The notes under the pieces were generated by a model. The model was not told where the DNA came from. It worked only from the letters and a program-made list of their open reading frames with translations, and ran no database searches. Positions 53,140 through 61,529 of a stretch of DNA of 64,000 nt are shown here, one piece after another (the stretch's first letter is position 1; every line of letters begins with the position of its first letter). This DNA is from Asaia bogorensis NBRC 16594 (GTDB lineage: Bacteria; Pseudomonadota; Alphaproteobacteria; Acetobacterales; Acetobacteraceae): positions 124,001-188,000 of the forward strand of contig NZ_AP014690.1 of the NCBI RefSeq assembly GCF_001547995.1, read 5' to 3'. The translations under genes were made by a program, and so were the position numbers.

Positions 53140-53600
53140 CCGACGGCGGCCCGATGGTCATGTTGGGTACGGCCCATGGGGAACTCTGTGCCGCCCTGCA
53201 CCGGGATGCCTTTCCCGAACCCGAGCAATGGACGGCCGAGGCCTTTACCGGGTTACTCTCGATGCCGGGTGTTGCAGGCTGGGTCTACACCAATCACATT
53301 GGACCGGCCGGCCTTCTTCTCGTGCGGCATTGCATGGATGAGGCAGAGATCCTGACTGTTGCTGTGCTGCCGCCGTTCCGCCGCAAGGGGGTTGCGCGCG
53401 CGTTGATCGAGGGAAGCCTCACTTTTCTTGCAGGGCAGGGGGTGACGAGCCTCTTCCTTGAGGTGTCAGTCAACAATAGTCCGGCAAGCGCTCTTTACCT
53501 CGCACTCGGATTTGAGGATTGCGGGATCAGGCGTTCATACTATCCCGACGGAAGCAATGCGCGGGTCATGCGTCATGATTTACATAGCGCTATACGGTAA
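53136..53600 (+). CDS. rimI: Ribosomal-protein/protein N-acetyltransferase RimI-like
   Basis: A 154-residue GNAT acetyltransferase. The acetyl-CoA loop is in VLPPFRRKGVARAL; LEVSVNNSPASALYLALGF is typical of RimI, with the expected ARVMRHDL tail. Gene order tsaB-rimI is widely conserved. Its 3' end overlaps the 3' end of the opposite-strand TusA-like gene by 28 bases. Confidence 0.88.
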   Translation: MTDGGPMVMLGTAHGELCAALHRDAFPEPEQWTAEAFTGLLSMPGVAGWVYTNHIGPAGLLLVRHCMDEAEILTVAVLPPFRRKGVARALIEGSLTFLAGQGVTSLFLEVSVNNSPASALYLALGFEDCGIRRSYYPDGSNARVMRHDLHSAIR

Positions 53601-53806
53601 TCGCTCTCGACCGGGTTCTCCGCGACCTCCCACTCTGCCTTCTGTCCAAGCGTTTCCAGCAGGGTCAACACATTGCGGCGTGTTTCCTCTCCTCTGAGCA
53701 GCACGACAAGATCCTGGCCAATCTGGGACCGATCGAGCGCGAGGCGAACGTAAACTGTGGTCATGGGGCAGGTCTTGTCTGTGATATCAATAATTTGCAC
53801 GGACAT
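53573..53806 (-). CDS. TusA-family sulphur-transfer-like protein
   Basis: A 77-residue protein with the family CPMTTVYVRLAL segment (CP at 14-15), matching the Cys-Pro of the TusA/YedF family, and an alternating beta-alpha layout. TusA relays persulphide sulphur in tRNA thiolation or similar. It lies on the opposite strand from the surrounding genes and overlaps rimI. Confidence 0.75.
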   Translation of the reverse strand: MSVQIIDITDKTCPMTTVYVRLALDRSQIGQDLVVLLRGEETRRNVLTLLETLGQKAEWEVAENPVESDYRIALCKS

Positions 53807-53905
53807 TGTATTGAGTACCCCTAGTTGTTCGATATATTTTCTTGGACTATATCGTTTGGTGAGTGTATTTCTATCGATCAGATATATTCATTGAGGGAAA
53901 TTTAT

Positions 53906-54304
53906 ATGTCGAGCGATCCGGATAACTTGATTTTGCAGAAGCTAACAACACAGATTATCTCTGCCTATGTGGCTCATAATGAAGTTTCGGGTCAGGACCT
54001 GCCCAATCTCATCCGGACAATCCATCAGACCTTGTCCAATGTTGCCAATACCAAGCCCGAAATTATCAAGCCGACACCAGCGGTACCGCCGAAGAAATCA
54101 GTATTTCCCGATTATATCATATGCCTCGAAGATGGCAAAAAGCTCAAACTGCTCCGCCGCCACCTTCAGACCGTCTATGACATGACGCCTCAGCAATACC
54201 GCGAGCGCTGGGATCTGCCGCCGGAATATCCGATGGTCGCACCGAATTATGCGAGCCACCGCTCGAATCTGGCGCGCAAGATCGGTCTTGGCCACCGTCG
54301 ATGA
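53906..54304 (+). CDS. MucR/Ros-family regulator
   Basis: A 132-residue zinc-finger-like regulator of Alphaproteobacteria. The DNA-binding half has CLEDGKKLKLLRRHL, then MTPQQYRERWDLPPEYPMVAPNYASHRSNLARKIGLG. The second finger Cys is replaced by Asp, as in many MucR. The ATG at 53906 follows GAGGGA; a longer frame from 53825 is not homologous. MucR binds AT-rich sites and silences surface and exopolysaccharide genes; the AT-rich leaders of both Hint genes are candidate targets. Confidence 0.9.
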   Translation: MSSDPDNLILQKLTTQIISAYVAHNEVSGQDLPNLIRTIHQTLSNVANTKPEIIKPTPAVPPKKSVFPDYIICLEDGKKLKLLRRHLQTVYDMTPQQYRERWDLPPEYPMVAPNYASHRSNLARKIGLGHRR

Positions 54305-54370
54305 GAAAGGCGCCCTTTGTCCGATACTTAACGTTGGCAAAGGACCGGATTTTCGGCTACGCCGTATTCC

Positions 54371-54862
54371 ATGGTATCTGAAGCGAAAGCTGACGCAAAG
54401 CGAAGCGGGCGGGCTCAGGAAGAGTCACGCATCGGGCAATTATGTATCGACCGGGGCCTCAAGATGACAGGGCAGCGCCGCGTCATCGCGCGCGTCCTGT
54501 CCGAAGCTGAAGATCACCCGGACGTCGAGGAGCTGTATCGTCGTGCCTCGCAGCTCGATGCGCGTATCTCCATCGCAACAGTCTATCGCACGGTCCGTCT
54601 GCTAGAGGAAAAAGGGATCCTCGAGCGTCGTGATTTTGGTGGTGGTCGTGCACGTTATGAGGCCAGCGAACCTGGCCACCAGCACCACTATCATCTTATC
54701 GATGTCGATTCCGGTCATGTCGTCGAATTCGAGGATGAGGACCATGCTGCCCTGATGGAGGCCCTGGCCCGTCGCCTCGGCTTTGATCTCGTGTCGCATC
54801 GTCTCGAACTCTTCGGCCGCCGTATGCCCCAGAAGGCAGGCGGCTCAACAGGTCAGGATTGA
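54371..54862 (+). CDS. fur: Fur-family metal regulator
   Basis: A 163-residue Fur-type repressor. Winged helix: LKMTGQRRVIARVLSEAEDHPDVEELYRRA and ISIATVYRTVRLLEEKG. Dimer domain: EASEPGHQHHYHLIDVDSGHVVEFEDEDH. The two CxxC zinc motifs of many Fur proteins are missing, as in the Fur/Mur group of Alphaproteobacteria. Iron (or manganese) sensing fits the nearby TonB cluster. The next gene starts in an ATGA overlap. Confidence 0.88.
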   Translation: MVSEAKADAKRSGRAQEESRIGQLCIDRGLKMTGQRRVIARVLSEAEDHPDVEELYRRASQLDARISIATVYRTVRLLEEKGILERRDFGGGRARYEASEPGHQHHYHLIDVDSGHVVEFEDEDHAALMEALARRLGFDLVSHRLELFGRRMPQKAGGSTGQD

Positions 54863-55761
54863 TGAGCGCCAAACCTTCCCACGCCGAGATCCTGCGTCTT
54901 CTTGTTACGGACGGCGAAAACAGTGCTGCTGCAGGTCAGTCGCTTTCCAGCCTCGATCTGTCCCGGGACGCCTTTCCCGAACTCCGGGGGGGGCAGCTTG
55001 GCGTGCGTATTGCAACGACCGATGCCGAACGCGAAGCCGCTCAGGCCCTGCGCTACCGCGTGTTCTTCGAGGAGATGGGAGCTCATGCGGATGAACGCAC
55101 GGCCCGCCTGAAGCGCGATATCGACGATTTCGATGAGGTTGCGGACCATCTTCTCGTGATCGATCATGCTGTCTCTTCGGGTGCCGAAGGCGTAGTGGGG
55201 ACCTATCGCCTCCTGACCAGCGACAAGGCCGCTCAACTCGGGCGTTTCTACACATCGAGCGAGTACGATATCTCGACGCTCACGGAATTCCCTGGTCGAC
55301 TGCTTGAAGTCGGGCGTTCCTGTGTCGATCAGCGCTACCGTGGTCGTTCGGCCATGCAGTTGCTCTGGCGTGGCATTGCCTCGTACATCTTCCTGCATCG
55401 CATCGACGTTCTGTTTGGCTGTGCCAGCCTGCCAGGGACAAATCCCGATCTCATGGCTGATGAGCTGACCTATCTGTATCACAATCATCTCGCTCCGCCG
55501 GCGCTCCGCATTCGCGCTCTGCCGGACCGGTATGTTGATATGCAGCGTAGCGATCCGCATCTGCTTGATCATCGCAAATGCCTGTCGAAGCTGCCGCCCC
55601 TCATCAAGGGCTATCTGCGTCTGGGTGGTTTCATTGGTGACGGGGCCGTTGTGGATGAACAGTTCAATACGACGGATGTGGCCGTTCTCGTTAAAAGCGA
55701 GCTCCTGGCGGACAAGTATTATCGTCATTATGAGCGTCGCCTGAGAGACGCCCTAGAATAA
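54862..55761 (+). CDS. OlsB-like GNAT acyltransferase (ornithine-lipid type)
   Basis: A 299-residue protein of the hemolysin/OlsB acyltransferase family. Family features are RYRVFFEEMGAHAD near 55, VGTYRLL near 105, LEVGRSCVDQRYRG near 145 and HRIDVLFGCASLPGTNP near 185. OlsB adds a 3-hydroxy fatty acid to ornithine; ornithine lipids are common in acetic acid bacteria. No olsA acyltransferase is adjacent. It is coupled to fur by an ATGA overlap. Confidence 0.82.
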   Translation: MSAKPSHAEILRLLVTDGENSAAAGQSLSSLDLSRDAFPELRGGQLGVRIATTDAEREAAQALRYRVFFEEMGAHADERTARLKRDIDDFDEVADHLLVIDHAVSSGAEGVVGTYRLLTSDKAAQLGRFYTSSEYDISTLTEFPGRLLEVGRSCVDQRYRGRSAMQLLWRGIASYIFLHRIDVLFGCASLPGTNPDLMADELTYLYHNHLAPPALRIRALPDRYVDMQRSDPHLLDHRKCLSKLPPLIKGYLRLGGFIGDGAVVDEQFNTTDVAVLVKSELLADKYYRHYERRLRDALE

Positions 55762-55776
55762 GACCAGGAGTAAAAT

Positions 55777-57303
55777 GTGACTTTCCGGCTCTGGAACGCT
55801 TCCTTCCCGTCGAGCCGGCTTCCATTTTCCACTGGGAAAATGATTCTGGCTGATCTCGTCGTCGGGGCGCTTGCCTCGCTGGCGCTCCCGCCTCTGTACT
55901 GCTTGCCTGCGCTCGCCCTTGGGTTGCTCTATCTTTATCGTTGCACACAGGACGCAGCGAGCCCCCGTCAGCTTGCGGTACACGCCTTCTTCTTCGGGCT
56001 CGGCTATCACACGGCGGCATTGTCCTGGTTGACGAATGCCATACTGACGCGGGCGCATGATTTCTGGTGGGCTGTGCCCATTGCCGCCCCAGGCTGCGCC
56101 TTGATTCTTGCGCCCTTCATCATGGTGCCCGTCCTGCTATGCCGCCTCATGCCGGAAGGCGCGTCACGCATGGTCATGCTGGCTGCGCTATGGACGCTGG
56201 CTGACATGGCGCGTGTATTCATCTTCACGGGCTTTCCCTGGAACCCGACCGGCAGCGTGTTCGAGATCCCGGGTCTGGTGGGTGATATTCTCATCCAGCC
56301 TGCTGCCGTTATAGGGGTGGACGGGCTGACATTGGTCGCTGCTCTATGCGGATTGCTGGTCTGGCATGGGCGCACAGTCCGCCTTGGTCTGATCGGGGGC
56401 ATTTGCGTGTGGGGCGTATGGGGGGCGTACAGCCTGAGCCACCCCCGACTCTTGCCCGTCAGGAATCCCGTGGTGGCGCTGTTGCAGGGGAATGTGCGTG
56501 AGCGCGACATTCTCTCGCGCGATGGTGCCGTGCAGGCATTCAGGCTTTATCTGCGCCTCACCAATGAAGCCGTAGCGAAAGCAAGGGCCCTCAATGAGGA
56601 TCGAGGTCTTGTCTATCTCTGGCCTGAGTCGGGCTTTCCCGGACTTCTGGACGAAGATGAGCCTGCAAGGCGCATGATTGCCCAGGCGGCAGATGGCGCT
56701 TGGGGGATGATCGGGTCGGATCGGCGCGACGCGGATAACCGGTTTTACAACAGTATTTTCGCGCTGGATGAAAGCGGGCAGATCAGGGCCGTCTACGACA
56801 AGTCCACGCTGGTTCCGTTTGGAGAATATCAGCCGCGTTTCATACCGTTCAATCTGCTTCCAGGTCAGTTGACGCCGGGCAAGGGGCTAGCCACCTGGTC
56901 GCTGCCAGCGCTAGGGGCTGTCGGACCCCTGATCTGTTACGAGATCATATTCTCCGGCCATGTCGCAGGCGCCAAGCGTCCAGACTGGTTGGCGAATATC
57001 ACCAATGATGCGTGGTTCGGTAATAGTGCAGGGCCGCGCCAGCATCTGGCGACCGTAAGAATCAGGGCGGTCGAAGAGGGACTCCCTGTCGTTCAGTCTG
57101 CTAATATGGGCATCACGGCCGCTTTTGATGGCGCCGGGCACGAAATTGCCCGCTTGCCCTGGGGTAAGGCAGATAGCCTTGTTCTCGCCATACCCTCGCC
57201 GCACCGGCCAACAATATTCTCGATCTATGGAAGAATAGTCCCTGTCAGTCTCTGCATTATGGCTGTCTTGGTGGCTGTTTTTCTTGGGTATCGCCGACAG
57301 TAG
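55777..57303 (+). CDS. lnt: Apolipoprotein N-acyltransferase Lnt
   Basis: A 508-residue inner-membrane enzyme that adds the third acyl chain to lipoproteins. Several helices occupy residues 20-220; the nitrilase-fold domain follows with the catalytic Glu in LWPESGFPG, Lys in YDKSTLVPFGEYQP and Cys in GPLICYEIIF. A final helix lies near the C-terminus. The start is GTG at 55777 with AGGAG six bases before it. The OlsB-like gene ends 15 bases upstream. Confidence 0.93.
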   Translation: MTFRLWNASFPSSRLPFSTGKMILADLVVGALASLALPPLYCLPALALGLLYLYRCTQDAASPRQLAVHAFFFGLGYHTAALSWLTNAILTRAHDFWWAVPIAAPGCALILAPFIMVPVLLCRLMPEGASRMVMLAALWTLADMARVFIFTGFPWNPTGSVFEIPGLVGDILIQPAAVIGVDGLTLVAALCGLLVWHGRTVRLGLIGGICVWGVWGAYSLSHPRLLPVRNPVVALLQGNVRERDILSRDGAVQAFRLYLRLTNEAVAKARALNEDRGLVYLWPESGFPGLLDEDEPARRMIAQAADGAWGMIGSDRRDADNRFYNSIFALDESGQIRAVYDKSTLVPFGEYQPRFIPFNLLPGQLTPGKGLATWSLPALGAVGPLICYEIIFSGHVAGAKRPDWLANITNDAWFGNSAGPRQHLATVRIRAVEEGLPVVQSANMGITAAFDGAGHEIARLPWGKADSLVLAIPSPHRPTIFSIYGRIVPVSLCIMAVLVAVFLGYRRQ

Positions 57304-57368
57304 ATAATAGAAAGTTAATCTATGCCGTTGGGTATATCTGATTAACCACCAATAAGAGTCCATGCTTG

Positions 57369-57869
57369 ATGAGTAATACCGCAAAAAGCGCCTCGGCAGC
57401 GGGTCCGATCGATGCTCTCGTCGGCGCACGGATCAGATTGCGGCGGACCGTGCTGGGCATGTCGCAGGAAAAGCTCGGCGCGGCGCTGGGACTTACTTTT
57501 CAGCAGGTGCAGAAATATGAGCGAGGCGCGAACAAGGTAGGGGCAAGTCGCCTCTATGAAATGTCGCGCGTTCTCGATGTGCCGATCGGGTTCTTCTTCG
57601 ATGATCTGGCTGGTGGGGGAAACGGGTCCATGCGGCGCTCTGATAGCGCCCCTTCGGCGGCGACCGGTTTTTCAGAGGCACCATCCGGTTTCAGGTCGGC
57701 GACAGGCGAAGATGGGCTTGCCCCCGTAGGCCTGTCAGCGGAACCCATGCCTGCACTACGCCTCGATACAATGTCCGTTGAACTCCTGCACGCCTTCCAG
57801 AATATCTCAGACGCGAAGGTGAGGTTTCAGCTGGTCAACCTGGTGAAAAGCATGGCGTTCCCGGATTGA
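57369..57869 (+). CDS. XRE-family helix-turn-helix regulator
   Basis: A 166-residue regulator. The helix-turn-helix spans about residues 20-75 (RIRLRRTVLGMSQEKLGAAL, LTFQQVQKYERGANKVGASRLYEMSRVL). A flexible 55-residue linker joins it to a short helical C-terminus (LLHAFQNISDAKVRFQLVNLVKSMA). The structure resembles the CtrA-era alphaproteobacterial XRE regulators near SOS or polyol genes; target unknown. Confidence 0.88.
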   Translation: MSNTAKSASAAGPIDALVGARIRLRRTVLGMSQEKLGAALGLTFQQVQKYERGANKVGASRLYEMSRVLDVPIGFFFDDLAGGGNGSMRRSDSAPSAATGFSEAPSGFRSATGEDGLAPVGLSAEPMPALRLDTMSVELLHAFQNISDAKVRFQLVNLVKSMAFPD

Positions 57870-57902
57870 GACAAAAGCGCGGGTTCTGAGCCCGATGGGA
57901 GT

Positions 57903-58616
57903 TTATTCCCGGCGCAAAACCTTGTCTGTTACGAAAGAGGCCAGTTTACCCGCCGTGAAATCCTTTTTGAGTCTGACCTCGTCATACTCATGCTCGACCC
58001 AATGCATAAAGGGGATGCGCCCTTCAGCCTCGGCCTGATAGCGCAGGACAAATGCGTCAAGAATGCCGGTACGTGCCCGGTTGAAATGCCCGAAACGCCA
58101 GTGCAGCTGGCGCAGCGCCTGAGCGGCTGTTCCACCTTCGAACAGGATGACCAGTGCCGAGGCCAGGCCTGCGCGGTCGGCACCTGACTTGCAGTGCATG
58201 AGCATCGGGCGTTCGATCTGCGCATACAACCCGGCAAAGCGCAGGATCCTGTCACGGTGCGGTGCGCCGCGGCTTTCGAAAGCCATGTCGACATGATCGA
58301 GGCCCAGTGTCTGCGCCGCCTGCCGTGAGAGGGCATCTGAACCGCAGCGCCGATGCCCGCGCAGATTGACCAGCGTGCGCAGGCCCAGCTTTCGCTTGAG
58401 CCGGGCCAGCCGTGCGGGTGTGGGGTGATTGCATCGATAGACCTTGCCCGGCACGACGGTGGCGAGATTGGTCCAGGGTAGACGGAAAATGGCATGATCG
58501 ACGAAGAGACTGTCGATCCACGCCTTGCGTCGGCCTGTGGCAGTTGCCAGCGATCCATCAAACACGAAAAACTCTCCCCCGATTTGCTGTGCGATGCCTG
58601 CCGCACCCGGCATCAT
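57903..58616 (-). CDS. Protein tyrosine/dual-specificity phosphatase
   Basis: A 237-residue phosphatase of the cysteine-dependent type. The P-loop HCKSGADRAG (near residue 140) gives the catalytic Cys and Arg; the preceding LRTLVNLRGHRR is typical of the bacterial DSP/PTP subgroup. It lies convergent to the XRE gene and divergent from a lipoprotein gene. Substrate unknown. Confidence 0.85.
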   Translation of the reverse strand: MMPGAAGIAQQIGGEFFVFDGSLATATGRRKAWIDSLFVDHAIFRLPWTNLATVVPGKVYRCNHPTPARLARLKRKLGLRTLVNLRGHRRCGSDALSRQAAQTLGLDHVDMAFESRGAPHRDRILRFAGLYAQIERPMLMHCKSGADRAGLASALVILFEGGTAAQALRQLHWRFGHFNRARTGILDAFVLRYQAEAEGRIPFMHWVEHEYDEVRLKKDFTAGKLASFVTDKVLRRE

Positions 58617-58659
58617 CCGTCAATTGCCGCCAGTGAATGAGGTTGATACAAGATTCGTC

Positions 58660-58968
58660 ATGCGTTCAGCCTCGCTCCTCCTCTCTCTGATGGTTCTTGC
58701 CGGCTGCGCGGATAATACATTCGGCCCGCCGAAGCCGGATCTGGCCGTCAATGGTCCACCGGGCCATCCGCCCGGTCAGCCACCCCATCGCGATCGCATG
58801 GCACGCGCCTATGCTTCGCTGCCGGTTGCCATACCGGGCATGGACGGGGCGTCGGGTCCGCCGGTTCTGCCGGGCCTCGCCACCGAGACCGTGACGACCA
58901 GTGAGGTCAAACCCCAATATGCCGTGCCCGATGCCGAAGTCTCCTACGGCAAGAGAGGGAATCCATGA
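58660..58968 (+). CDS. Small Pro/Gly-rich lipoprotein
   Basis: A 102-residue predicted lipoprotein: MRSASLLLSLMVLAGC is a signal peptide with the lipobox LAGC. The remainder is rich in Pro and Gly and has no recognised domain. It overlaps the following methyltransferase gene by four bases and may be envelope-anchored. Confidence 0.7.
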   Translation: MRSASLLLSLMVLAGCADNTFGPPKPDLAVNGPPGHPPGQPPHRDRMARAYASLPVAIPGMDGASGPPVLPGLATETVTTSEVKPQYAVPDAEVSYGKRGNP

Positions 58969-59711
58969 GCGACTTCGTCACCGGACATTATGGCCCGCGC
59001 GCCAAGGATTATGTCAGCAGCCAGACCCACGCAGTCGGGGAGGATCTGGAGCGTCTCGTTGCGCTGCTGCGTGAAGAGACCCCTGGTGTGGCCCTCGATC
59101 TCGGTTGTGGCGGCGGCCATGTGAGCTATGCCATGGCGCCGTTCTGCGGGCAGGTCGTGGCTTATGACCCGACATTGAGCATGGCTAATGCCGTCAGGAA
59201 CGAGGCAGAGCGCCGTGGGCTGACCCGGATACGTCCTGTCGGGGGTTTTGCGGAATCCCTGCCCTTTCCAGAGGGCATTTTTGATGTGGTGGCCAGCCGC
59301 TTTAGTGCCCATCACTGGCGCGACCTGCAAGCGGGGCTCAGTGAGGCGCGCCGCGTGCTGCGACGGGGCGGTCTGGGGATCTTTATCGACACGGTCGCAC
59401 CGGAGGCCCCTATGGCCGATTCCGTGCTGCAGGCGATCGAAACCCTGCGCGATCCCTCGCACATGCGCAATTATCGCGTCTCGGAGTGGAGGCGCAGTCT
59501 TGAAAGCGCTGGATTTGCGCTGGAAGACTATCAGCCCTTGCGTCTGAAGCTTGACTTCGTCTCATGGGTCGCGCGAACCCGGACGCCCGCCTTACATCAG
59601 CAGGCCATCCTGTCGCTTCAGAGGGCGACGGATGCCGGAACCCGACAGCATTTTGCTGTCGAGGCTGACGGGAGCTTTACGCTCGATACGGCGCTTTTTA
59701 CGGTACGTTAA
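58965..59711 (+). CDS. Class I SAM-dependent methyltransferase
   Basis: A 248-residue methyltransferase. Motif I is ALDLGCGGGHVS near residue 43; PFPEGIFDVVASRFSAHHW contains motif II/III features of the UbiE/methyltransferase-11 group, followed by EARRVLRRGGLGIFIDTV. Substrate unknown. It overlaps the lipoprotein stop in ATGA. Confidence 0.85.
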   Translation: MSDFVTGHYGPRAKDYVSSQTHAVGEDLERLVALLREETPGVALDLGCGGGHVSYAMAPFCGQVVAYDPTLSMANAVRNEAERRGLTRIRPVGGFAESLPFPEGIFDVVASRFSAHHWRDLQAGLSEARRVLRRGGLGIFIDTVAPEAPMADSVLQAIETLRDPSHMRNYRVSEWRRSLESAGFALEDYQPLRLKLDFVSWVARTRTPALHQQAILSLQRATDAGTRQHFAVEADGSFTLDTALFTVR

Positions 59712-59734
59712 GGCGCAGTGCCGGTCATGGCGTG

Positions 59735-59914
59735 TCAGTCGGCCAGGGGGCGGGCTTCTTCCGGCAGCATCACCGGAATGCCGTCGCGCACAGGGTACGC
59801 AAGGCGGGCCCCCTTGCTGACAAGCTCCTGTGCCTCGCGGTCATAAATAAGCGCTTCCTTCGTCACCGGGCAGACAAGCATGGAGAGAAGGTGGGGATCG
59901 AGATCCTGAGCCAT
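59735..59914 (-). CDS. Trm112/YcaR-like small protein
   Basis: A 59-residue protein with the Trm112 family look: [14 protein letters not shown] near residue 9, then [18 protein letters not shown] at the C-terminus. Only the first of the zinc-knuckle cysteines is kept, as in many bacterial members. It faces the methyltransferase gene across 23 bases. Trm112 activates methyltransferases in other domains of life; here that is only suggestive. Confidence 0.8.
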   Translation of the reverse strand: MAQDLDPHLLSMLVCPVTKEALIYDREAQELVSKGARLAYPVRDGIPVMLPEEARPLAD

Positions 59915-60024
59915 AGGTGAATCCTTCTGATGGATGGGAGCGGGGGGGTGAATGGCCTCGACCCTGCCTTCGTCATTCCTCTTTTAAAGGGGAAGAAGGC
60001 AGGATGGCAGCCGCGATGCGTGGT

Positions 60025-60999
60025 TCAGGAAAAGAGCAGGGCTGACAGCTTGCGTCGCGCGGGCAAGGTTGCCGGATCGGTATTGCCCCAGGCTTCGAAG
60101 AAGCGCAGCAATTCGGCGCGTGCTGCGCCGTCATTCCACTCGCGGTCCTGTTTGATGATGGCAAGCAGCGTGTCTGCTGCCTCTGATTTGTGGCCTGCAC
60201 CATTCAGGGCGCCAGCCAGACGGAAGCGTAAAGCGAGATCGTCGGGAGAAGCCGCACACTCCGCCCGGAGCCCGTCGAGCGCCGAGGCTGCCTGATGGCT
60301 CTCCTTGTGCAGGGCCAGGGCCGCGCGTGCGCCTGTCACGGCCGGGTGCTCCGCCAGCTTGGGTGGTACCTGACTCAGGGCTTCGTCCGCACCCTCATCA
60401 TCACCCAGTACCGTCAGCGCCCGGATCATGCCGCCCCAGCCCTCGGGGTTTTCCGGCTCGATTTCGAGCAGCGAGGCAAACAGCCCGGCGGCTTCCTCTG
60501 CCTGACCTTCCTGCAAGGCAGCCGAGGCCGCTGCAAGAATATCCGCGCTTGGCAGCGTGGCGCCGGTTGCCTTGACGATCTGCTCGATAAAGCGGCGCAC
60601 TTCGCTCTCGGGCTGGGCGCCCTGCAGGATGTCGACAATCTGGCCCTTGTAAAAGGCCGCAACAAGCGGGATCGACTGGATGGGCAGACCGACCTGCGCA
60701 AGCTGGGCCGCAAGCGCGGCATTGGCCTCGATATCGACCTTGACCAGCTTGACCCGACCGCCGGCCGCCGTGACGGCGCGCTCGAGCACGGGGGTCAGTT
60801 GCTTGCAGGGTCCGCACCAGGGCGCCCAGAAATCCACAAGTACGGGAAGCTGCCGGCTGGCTTCGAGTACCTCAGGCATGAAGCTGCGCTGATCAGCATC
60901 GACGATGAGTGCAGCCTGTGTGCCGGGAGCGCCGGGGGACGGGGTTAGGCCTGCGTCGTTTCCGGGCTGGGGGCGATTCTGCCCAATGATATAGTCCAT
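60025..60999 (-). CDS. Thioredoxin-domain TPR co-chaperone (YbbN/CnoX-like)
   Basis: A 324-residue protein. The thioredoxin domain (about 30-140) has the active CGPC in VDFWAPWCGPCKQL; TPR-like helical repeats follow (AAASAALQEGQAEEAAGLFASLLEIEPENP). YbbN with a SQHC site lacks redox activity in E. coli, whereas alphaproteobacterial forms keep the CGPC. The ATG at 60999 is preferred over an upstream frame to 61044. Confidence 0.88.
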   Translation of the reverse strand: MDYIIGQNRPQPGNDAGLTPSPGAPGTQAALIVDADQRSFMPEVLEASRQLPVLVDFWAPWCGPCKQLTPVLERAVTAAGGRVKLVKVDIEANAALAAQLAQVGLPIQSIPLVAAFYKGQIVDILQGAQPESEVRRFIEQIVKATGATLPSADILAAASAALQEGQAEEAAGLFASLLEIEPENPEGWGGMIRALTVLGDDEGADEALSQVPPKLAEHPAVTGARAALALHKESHQAASALDGLRAECAASPDDLALRFRLAGALNGAGHKSEAADTLLAIIKQDREWNDGAARAELLRFFEAWGNTDPATLPARRKLSALLFS

Positions 61000-61219
61000 G
61001 GAATCTCTCTGTCCCGATGATGCGCGGCTTTTCGCTGGCATCACCTGTTGATCATCATGGCTACAAGATTGTTCTGAAGCGTGCAGGACGCAAGCCCGAG
61101 CCTGGGTGCGCGGCGTCGGGAGAGGCTCTCAAGAAAGAAAAGCAAAAAAAAAAGCATGTTTTTCAAAAAACCCTCTTGCGCCCCACGGCCTCAGGCAGTA
61201 ATTACCCGTCCAACGGAAC

Positions 61220-61294
61220 GCGGGCGTAGCTCAGGGGTAGAGCACAACCTTGCCAAGGTTGGGGTCGTGGGTTCGAATCCCATCGCCCGCTCCA
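61220..61294 (+). tRNA. tRNA-Gly (anticodon GCC)
   Basis: A 75-nt cloverleaf with acceptor stem GCGGGCG/CGCCCGC, anticodon stem-loop ACCTTGCCAAGGT presenting GCC, T-loop GGTTCGAATCC and encoded CCA. U discriminator. Confidence 0.97.
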
Positions 61295-61319
61295 GATAAT
61301 CTGCTGATTTATCTGGAGC
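61289..61319 (+). other. Inverted repeat overlapping the tRNA-Gly 3' end
   Basis: GCTCCAGATAA and TTATCTGGAGC are perfect 11-base arms with a 9-base loop; the left arm contains the tRNA's last two stem bases, the discriminator and the CCA. It may act as a terminator/processing signal for the tRNA, though only a weak T-tract follows. Confidence 0.6.
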
Positions 61320-61529
61320 GACGCTTCCGAAATATCAAAGAAAATTTTTAGAACTTTACGAAGAGCAAGAATTACTTTCCTGAATTCTTTGTGATCTTGT
61401 GCGCTCAAACGCCTTGCATACCAATGAACCTGACTCTTTGATCAGTAAAATCTCGCTTTGGACAGGTTGCGTCATCCTCGGAAGGTTTTTAACCGTCGCA
61501 GGGTAACAAAAAAATAACGCGGCGAGATT

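Noticed and set aside
61131-61180. Purine/A-rich tract as terminator or phase-variable tract
   Set aside because: Not in a gene, and no gene on the minus strand ends there; no clear function.
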